A stretch of DNA of 24,295 nucleotides, from positions 1 through 24,295 of the forward strand of contig CAZGRO010000004.1 of assembly GCA_964528315.1 (NCBI GenBank). The letters run 5' to 3'. Origin of the DNA: JALHTG01 sp964528315 (lineage in GTDB: Archaea; Thermoproteota; Bathyarchaeia; 40CM-2-53-6; JALHTG01). Every line of letters starts with the position of its first letter. The first letter of the stretch is position 1. The position numbers and the translations under genes were made by a program. Shown here in pieces: positions 7,542 through 17,100 of this stretch. Below the pieces are notes generated by a model. The model searched no databases, was not told the DNA's origin, and worked only from the letters and a program-made list of their open reading frames with translations.

Positions 7542-8753
7542 ATGATGCGGAAAATCGTGGTTAATCAGTTGACCCAGATTCCCCTTAAGAGACAGGGAAT
7601 TGAGATCGTTGAGAGAAAGGGGTTGGGGCATCCAGACTACATTTGCGACTCCATAATGAACGAGATCTCCGTTGCTCTGAGTAGAGAATACAAGAAACGG
7701 TTTGGAGAAATTGTTCATCACAATATCGACAAGGGACTCCTCGTAGCGGGACAGACCGAAGGACGCTTCGGGGGAGGGATCATCAAGAAACCTATGTTGA
7801 TGGTTTTTGGAGATCGAGCAACCTTCGAGGTAGGAAGGGATAAGATTGATGTCAATACGATAGCGATCGAGACAGCCAAGAACTGGTTCAAGACCAGACT
7901 GAGATTCGTTGACCCAGAAAAGCAGGTGAAATATCAAGTGGAGATCAAGCCTGGCTCAGCTGAGCTGACGGATATCTTCCAACGAAAAGGAAGATTCTTA
8001 GGCGCAAACGACACATCGGCTGCCGTCGGGTATGCCCCCCTCACTCCTACAGAGGACCTAGTGCTTAGGACCGAGAAGTATCTCAACGCACAAGCCTTCA
8101 AGAGGAAGTTTCCCGAGAGCGGCGAAGACATCAAGGTCATGGCATTGAGACGAAACAATCAACTTGAAATGACGATCTCGATGGCATTTGTTGACAGATT
8201 CATAGAAAGTGAGGCAGACTATTTCTCGAGAAAGGAGAAGATATTCGAAGAGCTGAGGAGCTTCGTTGCATCTGACTCAGGCTTCGAGAAGATAGACCTG
8301 AATTTGAACACCCTCGATGCCAGAGGAAGGGGGCTGGCAGGCATCTATACAACTGTGACCGGCACCTCCGCTGAAGAGGCAGACAGTGGGGAAGTGGGAA
8401 GAGGAAACCGTGCGAACGGCATAATCTCTTTGAATAGACCATCAAGTTCAGAAGCGGCCGCTGGAAAGAACCCTGTCAGTCACGTTGGCAAGATCTACAA
8501 TCTCCTGAGCTTCAGGATAGCCGACAGAATAGTCACAGAGGTTTCAGGTGTCGACGAGGCCTATGTCTGGCTGCTGAGTAGGATCGGAGTTCCGATTGAT
8601 CAGCCTGCAATAGCCTCAACACAACTTGTTTTGCCTGCGACTACGAGCCTTGGAGATATTTCATCCAAGGTGCAAGACATTATGGATGATGAACTCAGTA
8701 GGATGAATGAGTTCTGCAACGACTTGGCAGAAGGAAAGATTCCTGTCTGCTAG
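7542..8753 (+). CDS. mat: Archaeal-type S-adenosylmethionine synthetase (methionine adenosyltransferase)
   Basis: The 403-residue protein is a full-length member of the archaeal MAT family, distinct in sequence from bacterial MetK. It makes S-adenosylmethionine from methionine and ATP with release of pyrophosphate and phosphate. Recognisable blocks are EIVERKGLGHPDYICDSI with the catalytic histidine H30 and D32, DKGLLVAGQTEGRFGGG, the lysine- and glutamate-rich IVTEVSGVDEAYVWLLS region and NPVSHVGKIYNLLS. Two adjacent ATGs (7542, 7545) are possible starts. The promoter region holds a TATA box and a perfect palindrome, and the divergent gene encodes an HTH-CBS regulator. It converges with scpB so closely that both stop codons share CTAG at 8750-8753. 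Assignment is confident. Confidence 0.96.
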   Translation: MMRKIVVNQLTQIPLKRQGIEIVERKGLGHPDYICDSIMNEISVALSREYKKRFGEIVHHNIDKGLLVAGQTEGRFGGGIIKKPMLMVFGDRATFEVGRDKIDVNTIAIETAKNWFKTRLRFVDPEKQVKYQVEIKPGSAELTDIFQRKGRFLGANDTSAAVGYAPLTPTEDLVLRTEKYLNAQAFKRKFPESGEDIKVMALRRNNQLEMTISMAFVDRFIESEADYFSRKEKIFEELRSFVASDSGFEKIDLNLNTLDARGRGLAGIYTTVTGTSAEEADSGEVGRGNRANGIISLNRPSSSEAAAGKNPVSHVGKIYNLLSFRIADRIVTEVSGVDEAYVWLLSRIGVPIDQPAIASTQLVLPATTSLGDISSKVQDIMDDELSRMNEFCNDLAEGKIPVC

Positions 8754-9328
8754 GCATCTTCCTCTTTCTCTCCATTCTTATTTGGCGCGAATTCCTTGAA
8801 GAGCCTCTCAAGCTGCCTCTTCATCAGTCGGGTGTCTTGACTTAGATTGAAATAGTCGGCGAATATCCGTGTTGTTCTCAGAACCTTGGTTCGGCCCAGC
8901 TTCGACTCAGAGATAAGCTCGAGATCTTCGAGCTGCTTCACATGCTGATACGCAAGCTTTCCCCTTACCTTAACAACATAGGACTGTGTCACTGGTTGCT
9001 TGAGGGCTACGAATGAGAGTGTCTTCAAGGGACCTGGAGTGAGCAGTTTTCTTGTTGCGAGCTTCTTGACCGAATTGGCAAACTCCGGTTTCAACTGCAT
9101 GACGAATCTTCCGTCTTGAAGTTCAAGAACCTGAAGAGATGTCTGAGATTGTCCATATCTTTCGACGATTGATCGTGCAATCTCTTTGACTTTTGCTTCC
9201 GATCTCATCTTGGCAACAGATCCAAGGGTCTGCAGATCCAGCGGTTTTCCTGAAACATAAAGCGCTCCTTCGATGACCTTGGCCTTGTTCGTGGTACTGG
9301 GGGGGGTGGTCTTATCAGTCTGAGCCAA
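8750..9328 (-). CDS. scpB: Condensin subunit ScpB (segregation and condensation protein B)
   Basis: The 192-residue protein has the ScpB pattern: a first winged helix beginning KVIEGALYVSGKPLDLQTL, helices with VKEIARSIVERYG, the beta segment LQVLELQDGRFVMQLK, and a second winged helix with PGPLKTLSFVALKQPVTQ and VRGKLAYQHVKQLEDLELI. ScpB dimers bind the kleisin ScpA in the Smc complex. It is the last gene of smc-scpA-scpB. The start is TTG at 9328, overlapping scpA by 14 bases; no other start exists before an ATG 40 codons in, inside the first winged helix. Codons 7-9 cross a run of eight C on this strand (G at 9299-9306), so the N-terminus depends on an exact homopolymer length. The acidic/basic tail KNGEKEEDA ends the protein. 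Confidence 0.92.
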   Translation of the reverse strand: MAQTDKTTPPSTTNKAKVIEGALYVSGKPLDLQTLGSVAKMRSEAKVKEIARSIVERYGQSQTSLQVLELQDGRFVMQLKPEFANSVKKLATRKLLTPGPLKTLSFVALKQPVTQSYVVKVRGKLAYQHVKQLEDLELISESKLGRTKVLRTTRIFADYFNLSQDTRLMKRQLERLFKEFAPNKNGEKEEDA

Positions 9329-10001
9329 CCTTAGGCATCAGCTCCAGCAACCTTATGATTATGTCGCCAAAATCTTGTTCCTGAACGAGGACAAGTCTGC
9401 CTTGGCAAGCGAGAAAAAGAAGCAATATGAAATCCCTCACCATCTCGACAGCCGAGAGCCCCCTAGTCAGACGGACAAATGAGATACCGGAAGCCTTCCT
9501 AGATGACCTCTTGAGGTGCATATAGAATTCCTCCAGACGTTCATCAATGTTCGTGAGAAATTCATCCAAATCCTCAGAGATTTGTGATGGAAGAACTATT
9601 GGCTTACTTTGCTTTGATGCTATTATCTTCTCGGCTTGTAGAACTTCCTCAAGAGCTGTCAGAAGCTGCTCGACGGAGGCGGACATATACTCATATCGTA
9701 TCGGAATTTGCAGAGGCGGTGGGATCTGCTCATCTGGTCTAGGCACCGGAGGCTTCGGCGGTTCTTCAAGTCTGAGAACAAGCTCGGACTTCATGCGGTG
9801 AATTATTGCCGACGAAAGCAGAGCTGTGCCTGACGCAGTGAAATCTATGTATCCACTTCTTTTCATTTCAGATAGGAAGGAGTTCAGTAAGAATGAAACA
9901 TTGACATCCCACGGCCTGAGTCTATGAAGCCTTATGAGGTCAAAGAGAATCGAATATGGCGGGTTCAGCCAGAAAGGCTTACTGGCCTCCTCGTGGGTCA
10001 C
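9315..10001 (-). CDS. scpA: Condensin kleisin subunit ScpA
   Basis: The 228-residue protein is a kleisin: N-terminal helices with FDLIRLHRLRPWDVNVSFLL (contacts the Smc neck), a variable proline-rich linker near residues 80-100 (EEPPKPPVPRPDEQIPPP), and a C-terminal winged helix ending LARACQ-like sequence FLLLFLACQGRLVLVQEQDF (contacts the Smc head). ScpA bridges the two Smc heads and recruits ScpB. The start codon is GTG, overlapping the smc stop as GTGA, which is a standard signal for translational coupling. The 3' end overlaps scpB by 14 bases. Length matches typical archaeal ScpA of about 220-250 residues. Confidence 0.93.
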   Translation of the reverse strand: MTHEEASKPFWLNPPYSILFDLIRLHRLRPWDVNVSFLLNSFLSEMKRSGYIDFTASGTALLSSAIIHRMKSELVLRLEEPPKPPVPRPDEQIPPPLQIPIRYEYMSASVEQLLTALEEVLQAEKIIASKQSKPIVLPSQISEDLDEFLTNIDERLEEFYMHLKRSSRKASGISFVRLTRGLSAVEMVRDFILLLFLACQGRLVLVQEQDFGDIIIRLLELMPKVGSD

Positions 10002-13000
10002 TTAGCTGCCACCATTGCAGGAATTGTCACAACCTGAGATGACCCATCTTGCACGAAGACACCGTATACGCGGTTCGCTCTGCTCACCGTTGTGTCCCGA
10101 AGGGAGATGACCATGAACTGTGAATTCTTCGACCTTGTTTTCAAAAGATCAGCTAATCTCTGGGAGTTCAAATCGTCTAGGTGAGCGTCTATTTCATCAA
10201 AGATATAGAATGGCAACTGACGTATGTCTTGAAGCGCAAGCAAAAAGCACACAGTCGCCACTGATTTCTCGCCTCCGCTAGCCGAGCTTACCCCGAGTTC
10301 TGCCTTGTCTGGAAACTGGAGAAGCATATCCAAGCCTCCCTCGAATGGTTTGTCCAGATTCTCCAGAACCAACCTTCCTCTGCCACCAATGGTGATGGCT
10401 GAGAATGTTTCTTGAAAATTCTTGTTGACTTGGCTCAATGCATCCATGAATGTGTCGCGCTTCTTCTTGTCAAGTTCATCTATGAATGAGAGTATTGCAA
10501 GCTTCTCCTTCTCGAGTTCGTTTATCTTGACTGATAACTGTCTGTAGTTGCCTATGACCTCGTCATATTGTTGTGGGGCCAGCTGATTCACGGCTCCGAT
10601 ACTCTGTAATTCCCTGCGCAAGGCCTCGAGCCCTGTCTCGACTCTCACGGGGTCTTCTGTATCAGGCTCATCCGCCTCAACATGCCCCAGTTCCTTGAGC
10701 TCGGTCAAGTGAGAGGAAATCTGTGCTTCCTTCTCTTTGATTTGCGCAAGGATTTGGTTGTTGTCCTGAGCGACTGATTCGTACTCGATATATGTCTTGT
10801 CGATTTCACTTTGTATAGTTCTCAGCTCGCTATCGACTTTCGCCTGCAACTCCTTGATGGTAGAAACCGCCTCCACCAGTTCGACTTTTCTTCTTTCAAG
10901 AGACTTTAGTTCGGCTTGAACTCTGTTCAGATCCTGCTCAGACTCATGGAGACTTTTCTGGTGTTTCTGGATCTCTTGGCATACCGATTGAAATTGAATG
11001 CGAATCTGATCCCAACTTGGGCTAAGCGTGCTTATTGATGACTCAAGAGAAGAGATTCTCCCTTCAACCTGTATTTGCTCTTGCTTCGTCTCATTGAGGG
11101 TTCTCGTTAGGGTCATCAATTCGTTCTCGATCTGGACAAGATATGCTGGCTTAACAGAGAGTTTCAGCGAGTTCCTTTCCTTTTGTAGCTGCGATAGTCT
11201 TTGTTTGCATTCGTCTTGGGAGTTCTTGAGTGAGGAAAGGCCTTGAAGTTGGTCTTCTATTTGGTCCGATATATCCTTGATTCTTGATCTAGTCAACTCA
11301 AGCGATTTCTTGGCACGATCAAAGTTCTGCTGGATCTCTTCTATCTGCTTGCTAGCACTGTCAATAACGTTCTTCCCATCAATCTCAATCGTCTTCATGT
11401 CGTGGATATCTTTGATCAGCCTTCGCATTTCCTGTTCTCCTTGCGCAATCAATGACCCCAGAGAACGCAATGTCTGATCTAGGTCTTGGATTGCAGATGG
11501 CTTAGGGAACACGGAGGCCAAGTCGAGATGTTCTCTGAAGTATCCTGTCTCCATTCCTCCACCTGGCTCATAGACATCTCCAGTCAACACGACTGATCTG
11601 GTCCCCTCGATTGATGCTAGGAACGCCGCCTTTTGATCTTCTGCAAGCACTGTGTCTCCGAAGACAAAGTTCACTGCGGGTTTGATCTCGTCCGAGCATT
11701 CCACGAAGTCCAAAAGACGACCAACTATTCCAGCAACGGCCGGGCAATCTTGGATAGGTTCGAGCGGAGCAACGCTTGCGACCGGAATTATCTTAATCCT
11801 GCCGAGCCTTGCTCGCTTAAGGATCTCGGCGCAACTCATTGCGGTTTCAATGTCTTTGACTACAAGAGCAGACATCCATCCATCTGACGCCGCATCAGCC
11901 GCTCTTAGGCACCGGTCGTTGACCTTTACCAACTCTCCGAACTTGCCGTAAATCCCAGATAGCGCTCCGGCTTGAGCCATCTGTTCGATTCTTCGAAGAG
12001 CATTTGCCTCCGGGGCTACCGTCTCGATAAGCTCTTCTTGGGCGTGGAACTCTGCCAATGATACCGTGGCCCTTTTGGCTATTTCTGCTGCTTCTGCGAT
12101 CTCCTTCTCCTTCACTTTGAGTAGGAGTTGATTCTGCTCCAGTCTTGTACTGCCATATCGGATTCTTGCTTCCTCTTCTTCGCGTAGCCGCGTAATCTCT
12201 TTCAGCCGATTGTCGATTTCTTCTAGGAGCGTTGAATAGTCGGCGTTGCGAATTTCAAGAGACTGCTTCTGATTTCTGAGCAGCTCAATTCTCGCGGAGC
12301 TACCTGTGACTTTGGTTTCCACATCCAACAGTTGCTTTGAGAGCTTTTCGATTTCCTGTTCTATGTGTTCAATCTTCCTGGTGTTCTCTCCCAGTCTCTC
12401 CCTTGTGGTCTTCACCTTCTCGGAAGTCTTGTTGTACTGTTCTTGGATGCCTGTTTGGGACGATACTATTGCTCTGTGTCTCCTTTGAAGCGTCGCGAGC
12501 TCTGCCTTCATTGCTTTGATGGAGGAGGTGATTTGATCCAGGCGGAGTTGGAGGGCTGCTTTCTGTTTCTCTGATGTTCTCAAAGCCGCCTTTTTTGATT
12601 CTATATGAGTCGTCAGGCCTGCCAGTTTTGCATTGAGGTTGCTCGCACCACGCTCCACTTCAAATAGTTCATTGCTGCCTTTTTCAGCCAGTTCCCGCTC
12701 GAATTCTTCCCTTTTTGACTCTACAGATTCTCTTCTGGCGCCTAGCTCCTCTCGTTTCTTCCTTATTTCATCTACTCTTGCCCGCAGCCTCCCGGCATCA
12801 GCCTGAACCGCCACGAGCTCCTGTCTGAGCCTGCTGACCTCCTTTGACACAAGCTTGGCTTCCAACCTCTTGATTTCTCGGTTCAGAGAGGTGTATTTGA
12901 GAAAATCGTTTCTCTCACGTTCAAGCGATTCGACTCGATTTCTGACTTCATCGGTTCTTGCTGATGCTACTCTCAGATTCGTCTCAGCTGCGCCAAGTTG

Positions 13001-13585
13001 CTTCTGGGCCTCTTCCTTCTTCAGATCATAGACGCCTATGCCGATCATATCCTCGATTATCTTGCGACGTTCTTCTGCTGTGACCTCAGCGAGTCGAGTT
13101 ATGGCGTGTTGAGGAATTAGGTTGTAGCCAGTCACTTGAATGTCTGCTGACGATAGTACTTCGGTCAACTGTTTTCGTGATATCTTTCTACCGTTCAGAC
13201 GGTAGATCCCTTCTCCTCCTCTGCGGAACTCTCTCGATATTGTGACAAGAGTTGCCTCTACTGGGATTCTCCTGTCGGAGTTGTCGAATTGGATCCCTAC
13301 CCAAGCTGATCGAGCTTGGAGCTGGGGAGAGTTCTTGTGAATGATATCGCTAAATGATGCACCTCGAAGCTCTTTGGAGCTGAGCTCACCAAGAGCGAAT
13401 CTCACAGAATCCAAAACGTTTGATTTCCCAGAGCCGTTGGGACCGGTTATGACAGTTAGACCCTTGTCTAGGGAGATGGAGACTTTCTTGCCAAACGTCT
13501 TGAATCCTCTGAGCTCAATCTTCTTGATGTAGACCAGACCCAGTTCTGCTCCTACGAAGTAATGGACAAGCTTCCGTAGGATCAC
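9998..13585 (-). CDS. smc: Chromosome segregation ATPase Smc
   Basis: The 1195-residue protein has complete Smc architecture: N-terminal head with Walker A GPNGSGKS (residues 48-55), a long coiled coil rich in E, K, Q and R, a hinge at roughly 525-665 (GIYGKFGELVKV through GDVYEPGGGMETGY), the returning coiled coil, and the C-terminal head with ABC signature SSASGGEKS (about 1100-1108) and Walker B FYIFDEID (about 1126-1133). Two such subunits with ScpAB form a ring that organises and helps segregate the chromosome. The start is GTG, with a TATA-like box about 21 bases before it and no ribosome-binding site, so the mRNA is probably leaderless; the first 17 residues precede the usual VYIKKIELRGFKTF start and could be an extension. 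First gene of the smc-scpA-scpB operon. Confidence 0.96.
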   Translation of the reverse strand: MILRKLVHYFVGAELGLVYIKKIELRGFKTFGKKVSISLDKGLTVITGPNGSGKSNVLDSVRFALGELSSKELRGASFSDIIHKNSPQLQARSAWVGIQFDNSDRRIPVEATLVTISREFRRGGEGIYRLNGRKISRKQLTEVLSSADIQVTGYNLIPQHAITRLAEVTAEERRKIIEDMIGIGVYDLKKEEAQKQLGAAETNLRVASARTDEVRNRVESLERERNDFLKYTSLNREIKRLEAKLVSKEVSRLRQELVAVQADAGRLRARVDEIRKKREELGARRESVESKREEFERELAEKGSNELFEVERGASNLNAKLAGLTTHIESKKAALRTSEKQKAALQLRLDQITSSIKAMKAELATLQRRHRAIVSSQTGIQEQYNKTSEKVKTTRERLGENTRKIEHIEQEIEKLSKQLLDVETKVTGSSARIELLRNQKQSLEIRNADYSTLLEEIDNRLKEITRLREEEEARIRYGSTRLEQNQLLLKVKEKEIAEAAEIAKRATVSLAEFHAQEELIETVAPEANALRRIEQMAQAGALSGIYGKFGELVKVNDRCLRAADAASDGWMSALVVKDIETAMSCAEILKRARLGRIKIIPVASVAPLEPIQDCPAVAGIVGRLLDFVECSDEIKPAVNFVFGDTVLAEDQKAAFLASIEGTRSVVLTGDVYEPGGGMETGYFREHLDLASVFPKPSAIQDLDQTLRSLGSLIAQGEQEMRRLIKDIHDMKTIEIDGKNVIDSASKQIEEIQQNFDRAKKSLELTRSRIKDISDQIEDQLQGLSSLKNSQDECKQRLSQLQKERNSLKLSVKPAYLVQIENELMTLTRTLNETKQEQIQVEGRISSLESSISTLSPSWDQIRIQFQSVCQEIQKHQKSLHESEQDLNRVQAELKSLERRKVELVEAVSTIKELQAKVDSELRTIQSEIDKTYIEYESVAQDNNQILAQIKEKEAQISSHLTELKELGHVEADEPDTEDPVRVETGLEALRRELQSIGAVNQLAPQQYDEVIGNYRQLSVKINELEKEKLAILSFIDELDKKKRDTFMDALSQVNKNFQETFSAITIGGRGRLVLENLDKPFEGGLDMLLQFPDKAELGVSSASGGEKSVATVCFLLALQDIRQLPFYIFDEIDAHLDDLNSQRLADLLKTRSKNSQFMVISLRDTTVSRANRVYGVFVQDGSSQVVTIPAMVAAK

Positions 13586-13600
13586 AAGTGCCGTCTTAAA

Positions 13601-13612
13601 GGATTTTTAAAC
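13601..13612 (-). promoter_or_regulatory. Promoter (TATA-like box) of the smc operon
   Basis: The minus strand reads GTTTAAAAATCC, centred about 21 bases upstream of the GTG start of smc. With standard archaeal spacing transcription begins at or just inside the start codon, so translation is expected to begin without a leader. Confidence 0.5.
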
Positions 13613-13707
13613 ATTCTTTGACATGGCTGCAGGCTAGATTTCATGATCTAGACGGTCATCTTCGGTTTCGGGAATCTTTTTCCAGATAGAGATAGGTGCG
13701 GGCGTCT

Positions 13708-14163
13708 CTAGCGACGCTTCTTTCTTGTTAGAGCTGCAGTAAGGACCAGCAGCGACACCGTCACTATTGAAAGGAAGTATGTGTGAAACTCAGGTATTGG
13801 GATCTCTGACCGCTCGAGATAGAAATTCAACTGAGCTGAACCACCATCGGAAATGGCGACAAACCTGGCCTGTGGCTTGAACCCGGGAGACTGCACAGTT
13901 ACGTTCAACAGCCCGCCCGGAAGGAACATCGCGTAGCTACCATTGAATCCTGTCGAGACCGATTCCACTAGCGTACCATTAGCGTACGCCGAGACTCTCG
14001 CCCACACCAGTGGTATTGCCTCATCGTACATGTTGTATCCGTAGACCCTGCCGCTTAGCATACCTCCTACGGGCCTCATTGCCTTCGTGCAAGAGCTTCC
14101 GGCAAGAAGAAGCATCACACCTACTACAAGAAGCAGAGATGTAACGTACATTCTCTTCTTCAT
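13708..14163 (-). CDS. Small exported protein with CarboxypepD-regulatory-like domain and PEF-type C-terminal anchor
   Basis: The 151-residue protein begins with a signal peptide (KKRMYVTSLLLVVGVMLLLAG). Residues 35-115 form a small beta domain like the carboxypeptidase regulatory/DUF2012-type fold: SGRVYGYN, ARVSAYANGTLVESVSTGFNGSYAMFLPGG, LNVTVQSPGFKPQARFV. The tail is IPIPEF, one hydrophobic helix, then RKKRR, the layout of archaeal PEF-CTERM-like sorting tails. A cysteine near the signal end is not in a good lipobox. The ATG overlaps the stop of the large protease gene (ATGA), so it is co-translated with it; GAGGGG lies 8 bases upstream. Probably a small surface partner of the protease. 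Function is not known. Confidence 0.8.
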   Translation of the reverse strand: MKKRMYVTSLLLVVGVMLLLAGSSCTKAMRPVGGMLSGRVYGYNMYDEAIPLVWARVSAYANGTLVESVSTGFNGSYAMFLPGGLLNVTVQSPGFKPQARFVAISDGGSAQLNFYLERSEIPIPEFHTYFLSIVTVSLLVLTAALTRKKRR

Positions 14164-17100
14164 GGATATACCCCTCTTGCTGTAGACACATTTGGCCCTA
14201 GGCCCATTAAGGATTTCGGAGCACCCGTATTCCTTCCCTTGATTTCATATGATCGAATCTGCTCGATCAGCCAATGAGCGCTGAGAGCTATTCCCATGGC
14301 TGAGAAACACGCAGACAGAGCTAGGAAGAGGAAGGTTCCAGCGGTTGCAGTTATCGGCGCTTGAGTTATCTCTCCGAGCACTATCAATTCGATGCTGATC
14401 ATGAGGGCGATTGCAATGTACTTTGGCGTATTCTTTCCGAGATTAGGTCTTCTCCTTCTTGCCACAAGCAGCAACGGAAGAAGCGCGGGCAGAAGATAGA
14501 GTATGCCAGCAAGTAGTGAAGCTACGAATCCTGCGCCGAAGAAACCTAGCTCTGAGCCTGGGCCGATCATGAAGTAGACTGAAGCAGATAGAGGTAGAAT
14601 GTGCAGAATTGGGTACAGTAGTGCTTGGAAAATCGTCTTCAGAATTGGATTCTCAGCCATCCTTATTGATATGTTGGGAAGCAGAGAGTCAAATATGCCG
14701 CCAAAGATGTCAGACCAGTGATTGGCAGCGAAGGTTTTGGTGAGATATCGTTCTCTGATGGTTTCTAGGAGTGCGAGCTGGCCGCTGGCCTCAGGGCTGT
14801 AGGTAGATTCCAGTATGTGAAGCAAACCTCTGGGCTTTCTGAAGTATCTTGCTTCAAGGCTTTGAGGTGCGCTGACCAAGCGAGGCGATTCCATCGTGCG
14901 GCCATCAGAGTCTCTGAGCCCTTCAAACACATATTGGTCAATGCCTGCCTGAAGCTTCGGCAAAGCCTCAAGCGTCATGTTGGAACCGCTGTCTAGCCAT
15001 TCCGAGAAACGGAATGGCGTACTGCCATTCCACCACTTCTGGTTCAATCTCAGCGCAACTGTAGTTCCATTTGGAAGCCCGGAAACGCTGAATCTGATCA
15101 AGTATTGCGTCTTCCAGTTTGCGGTTACGGTCTTTGGACCATTCATGATCGTTGAACTGTCATTCGAGGCGCTTTCGTGGTCCCCCGTCCACTTCATGAA
15201 GATGTGGCGAATTCCCTCTGCCCAGTTGACTGTTGCTTCGACGGAGAATCGTGCTGTCTCTCCCGCGGGTATCCAGCCTGAACCCGACGATTTGCCATAT
15301 TCACTCAGTATACGAAGCTCATATTCCGTTCTCCAGTTCGCTACCACCATTTTCGGCCCGTTCATGATGACTGCGATCTCCATCGATTGCGAAATCAAAT
15401 CCCCTGACCAATTCACGAATACTCTTCGGGTGCGGTTGCCTTGGTCGATTGGAGAGACTGCCTTGACTTGGACAGTTCTTCCTTCTCTGTGCCATCCCTG
15501 TTCAGCGAACGTGCCGACGAGAGATGCTATTCCGAGATAGTGTTCAGTGAGCCAATTGGCTGTCAGATTGTAGGGGCGGTTCATGGTCAGCTGAACGGTG
15601 GTTGAGTTTGATGTGTAGTTGCCGCTCCAGTGCGAGAACAATTGGCGGGTTTTTTCTCCGCTTCTGAGGGATGGGGATGTTGCCTTGGCCGTGGCGCTTG
15701 TGTTTTCGTCATACCAGCCCTCTCCTGAAGTCTCGCCTTTGCCGGGCACTATGGTGAGGCGATATTGGGTCTTGTATTCAGCTGTGAGCGTTGCGTCTCC
15801 TGTAGTTCGGTAGGTCCGAGGATTCGACGTATCTCCATCATTCCATCGCGAAAAGGCTAGGCGCGTGCCAGGCTGCAGAAGGCGTTCGGCAGGAACCTCG
15901 ACCGTTTGGGTTGCAGACAGAACAGGTATTTCAACTGTGTAGGTTCCATTTGCTGCATAGGTTGTGCCGTTGACCTTTATTGACCCGCCTGACCAGGGTA
16001 GCCTTATCGAGAGAATTACTCCTACGATGAACTCTCGGATTATCTCGTTGTTGAGGCGATTGATATCGTTAAGTTGTCCAGCTGGGTCAATCAGGCATCT
16101 TACGACGTGCCTGCCCATGGTAGCGTTCCAGTTAACCTGTATGAATTGGTTTTGACCAGGTTCCAATGTCGCAGAGCCTGTGTAGATCAGATTTGTGTCA
16201 AGATATACCTGCACGGTGAAATTGGATGCTGATATGGTACCTTGATTGGTGATCTGAAATAGCAAGGTCGTCATTCGGCCGGAGCGTGGAGGATACGGTG
16301 TGAGTTCAAATCTCGTGGCCGCTATGTCTGGTGCAGGCCCAATACGATTAACCACAATCCGGTAGTTTTGTTCAATTGCACCTAAAGCAGAAAAGAACAA
16401 CTTATTGGTCGCATCGGTGAAGGTTTTGCCGGGCTTGAAGGTAGCGTCATCAAGCGTGGCAGTCAACGGGTTTGCGTCGACAACTCTGATGCTTCCCGCA
16501 CCATAGATGTCTCCGTCGATGTAGGTTAGGAGAATGCCATTATCAGGTAGACCAATATCGAATCCAATCCTCTGCCTGAGTTCCATGAGATAGTAGGCCT
16601 TGTCGGTTATTGGTATCTTGATCACTAACGTGGTCCCATTTATCTCGAGAGGACTTAGAGTGATGTTTCGGACAACTCCGGTCTGCACCACGGCTATTTG
16701 GCTTTCGGATATCCATCCTAACCTGATCTTTTCCCACGCGAACATGTGAGCTGGACTGCTGCTAGGAGGGTTTCCGTTCCAGAGCCCTTTTCCCATCAGC
16801 TCCCAACGACCGCAGTAATCACTTCTGCGGTAGGGATCATAGAGATCAGGGAGGCCGAGAAGATGAGCGAATTCGTGCGCAATCACGCCAACTGTATCTG
16901 CTCCTTGACTTTCCAGCTCAGGAACGATCATCGCCTTCGAGTATGATATTCCGTCGTGGGTTCTGAACCATATGCCCATCAGGTAGGCACATGACCACAG
17001 GTCATTGGGATTGTTGGAGGTTTCCTGCCCAAAACCAGCGTGTAGAATGATGAGATATGTGTATTGGCTGAAGTCTATCTCCGCATCTGCTGCGTAGATT

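Noticed and set aside
14977..15540. Plus-strand 187-codon open frame within the protease gene
   Set aside because: It lies opposite the InlB-like repeats, whose pattern proves the minus-strand frame is the coding one.
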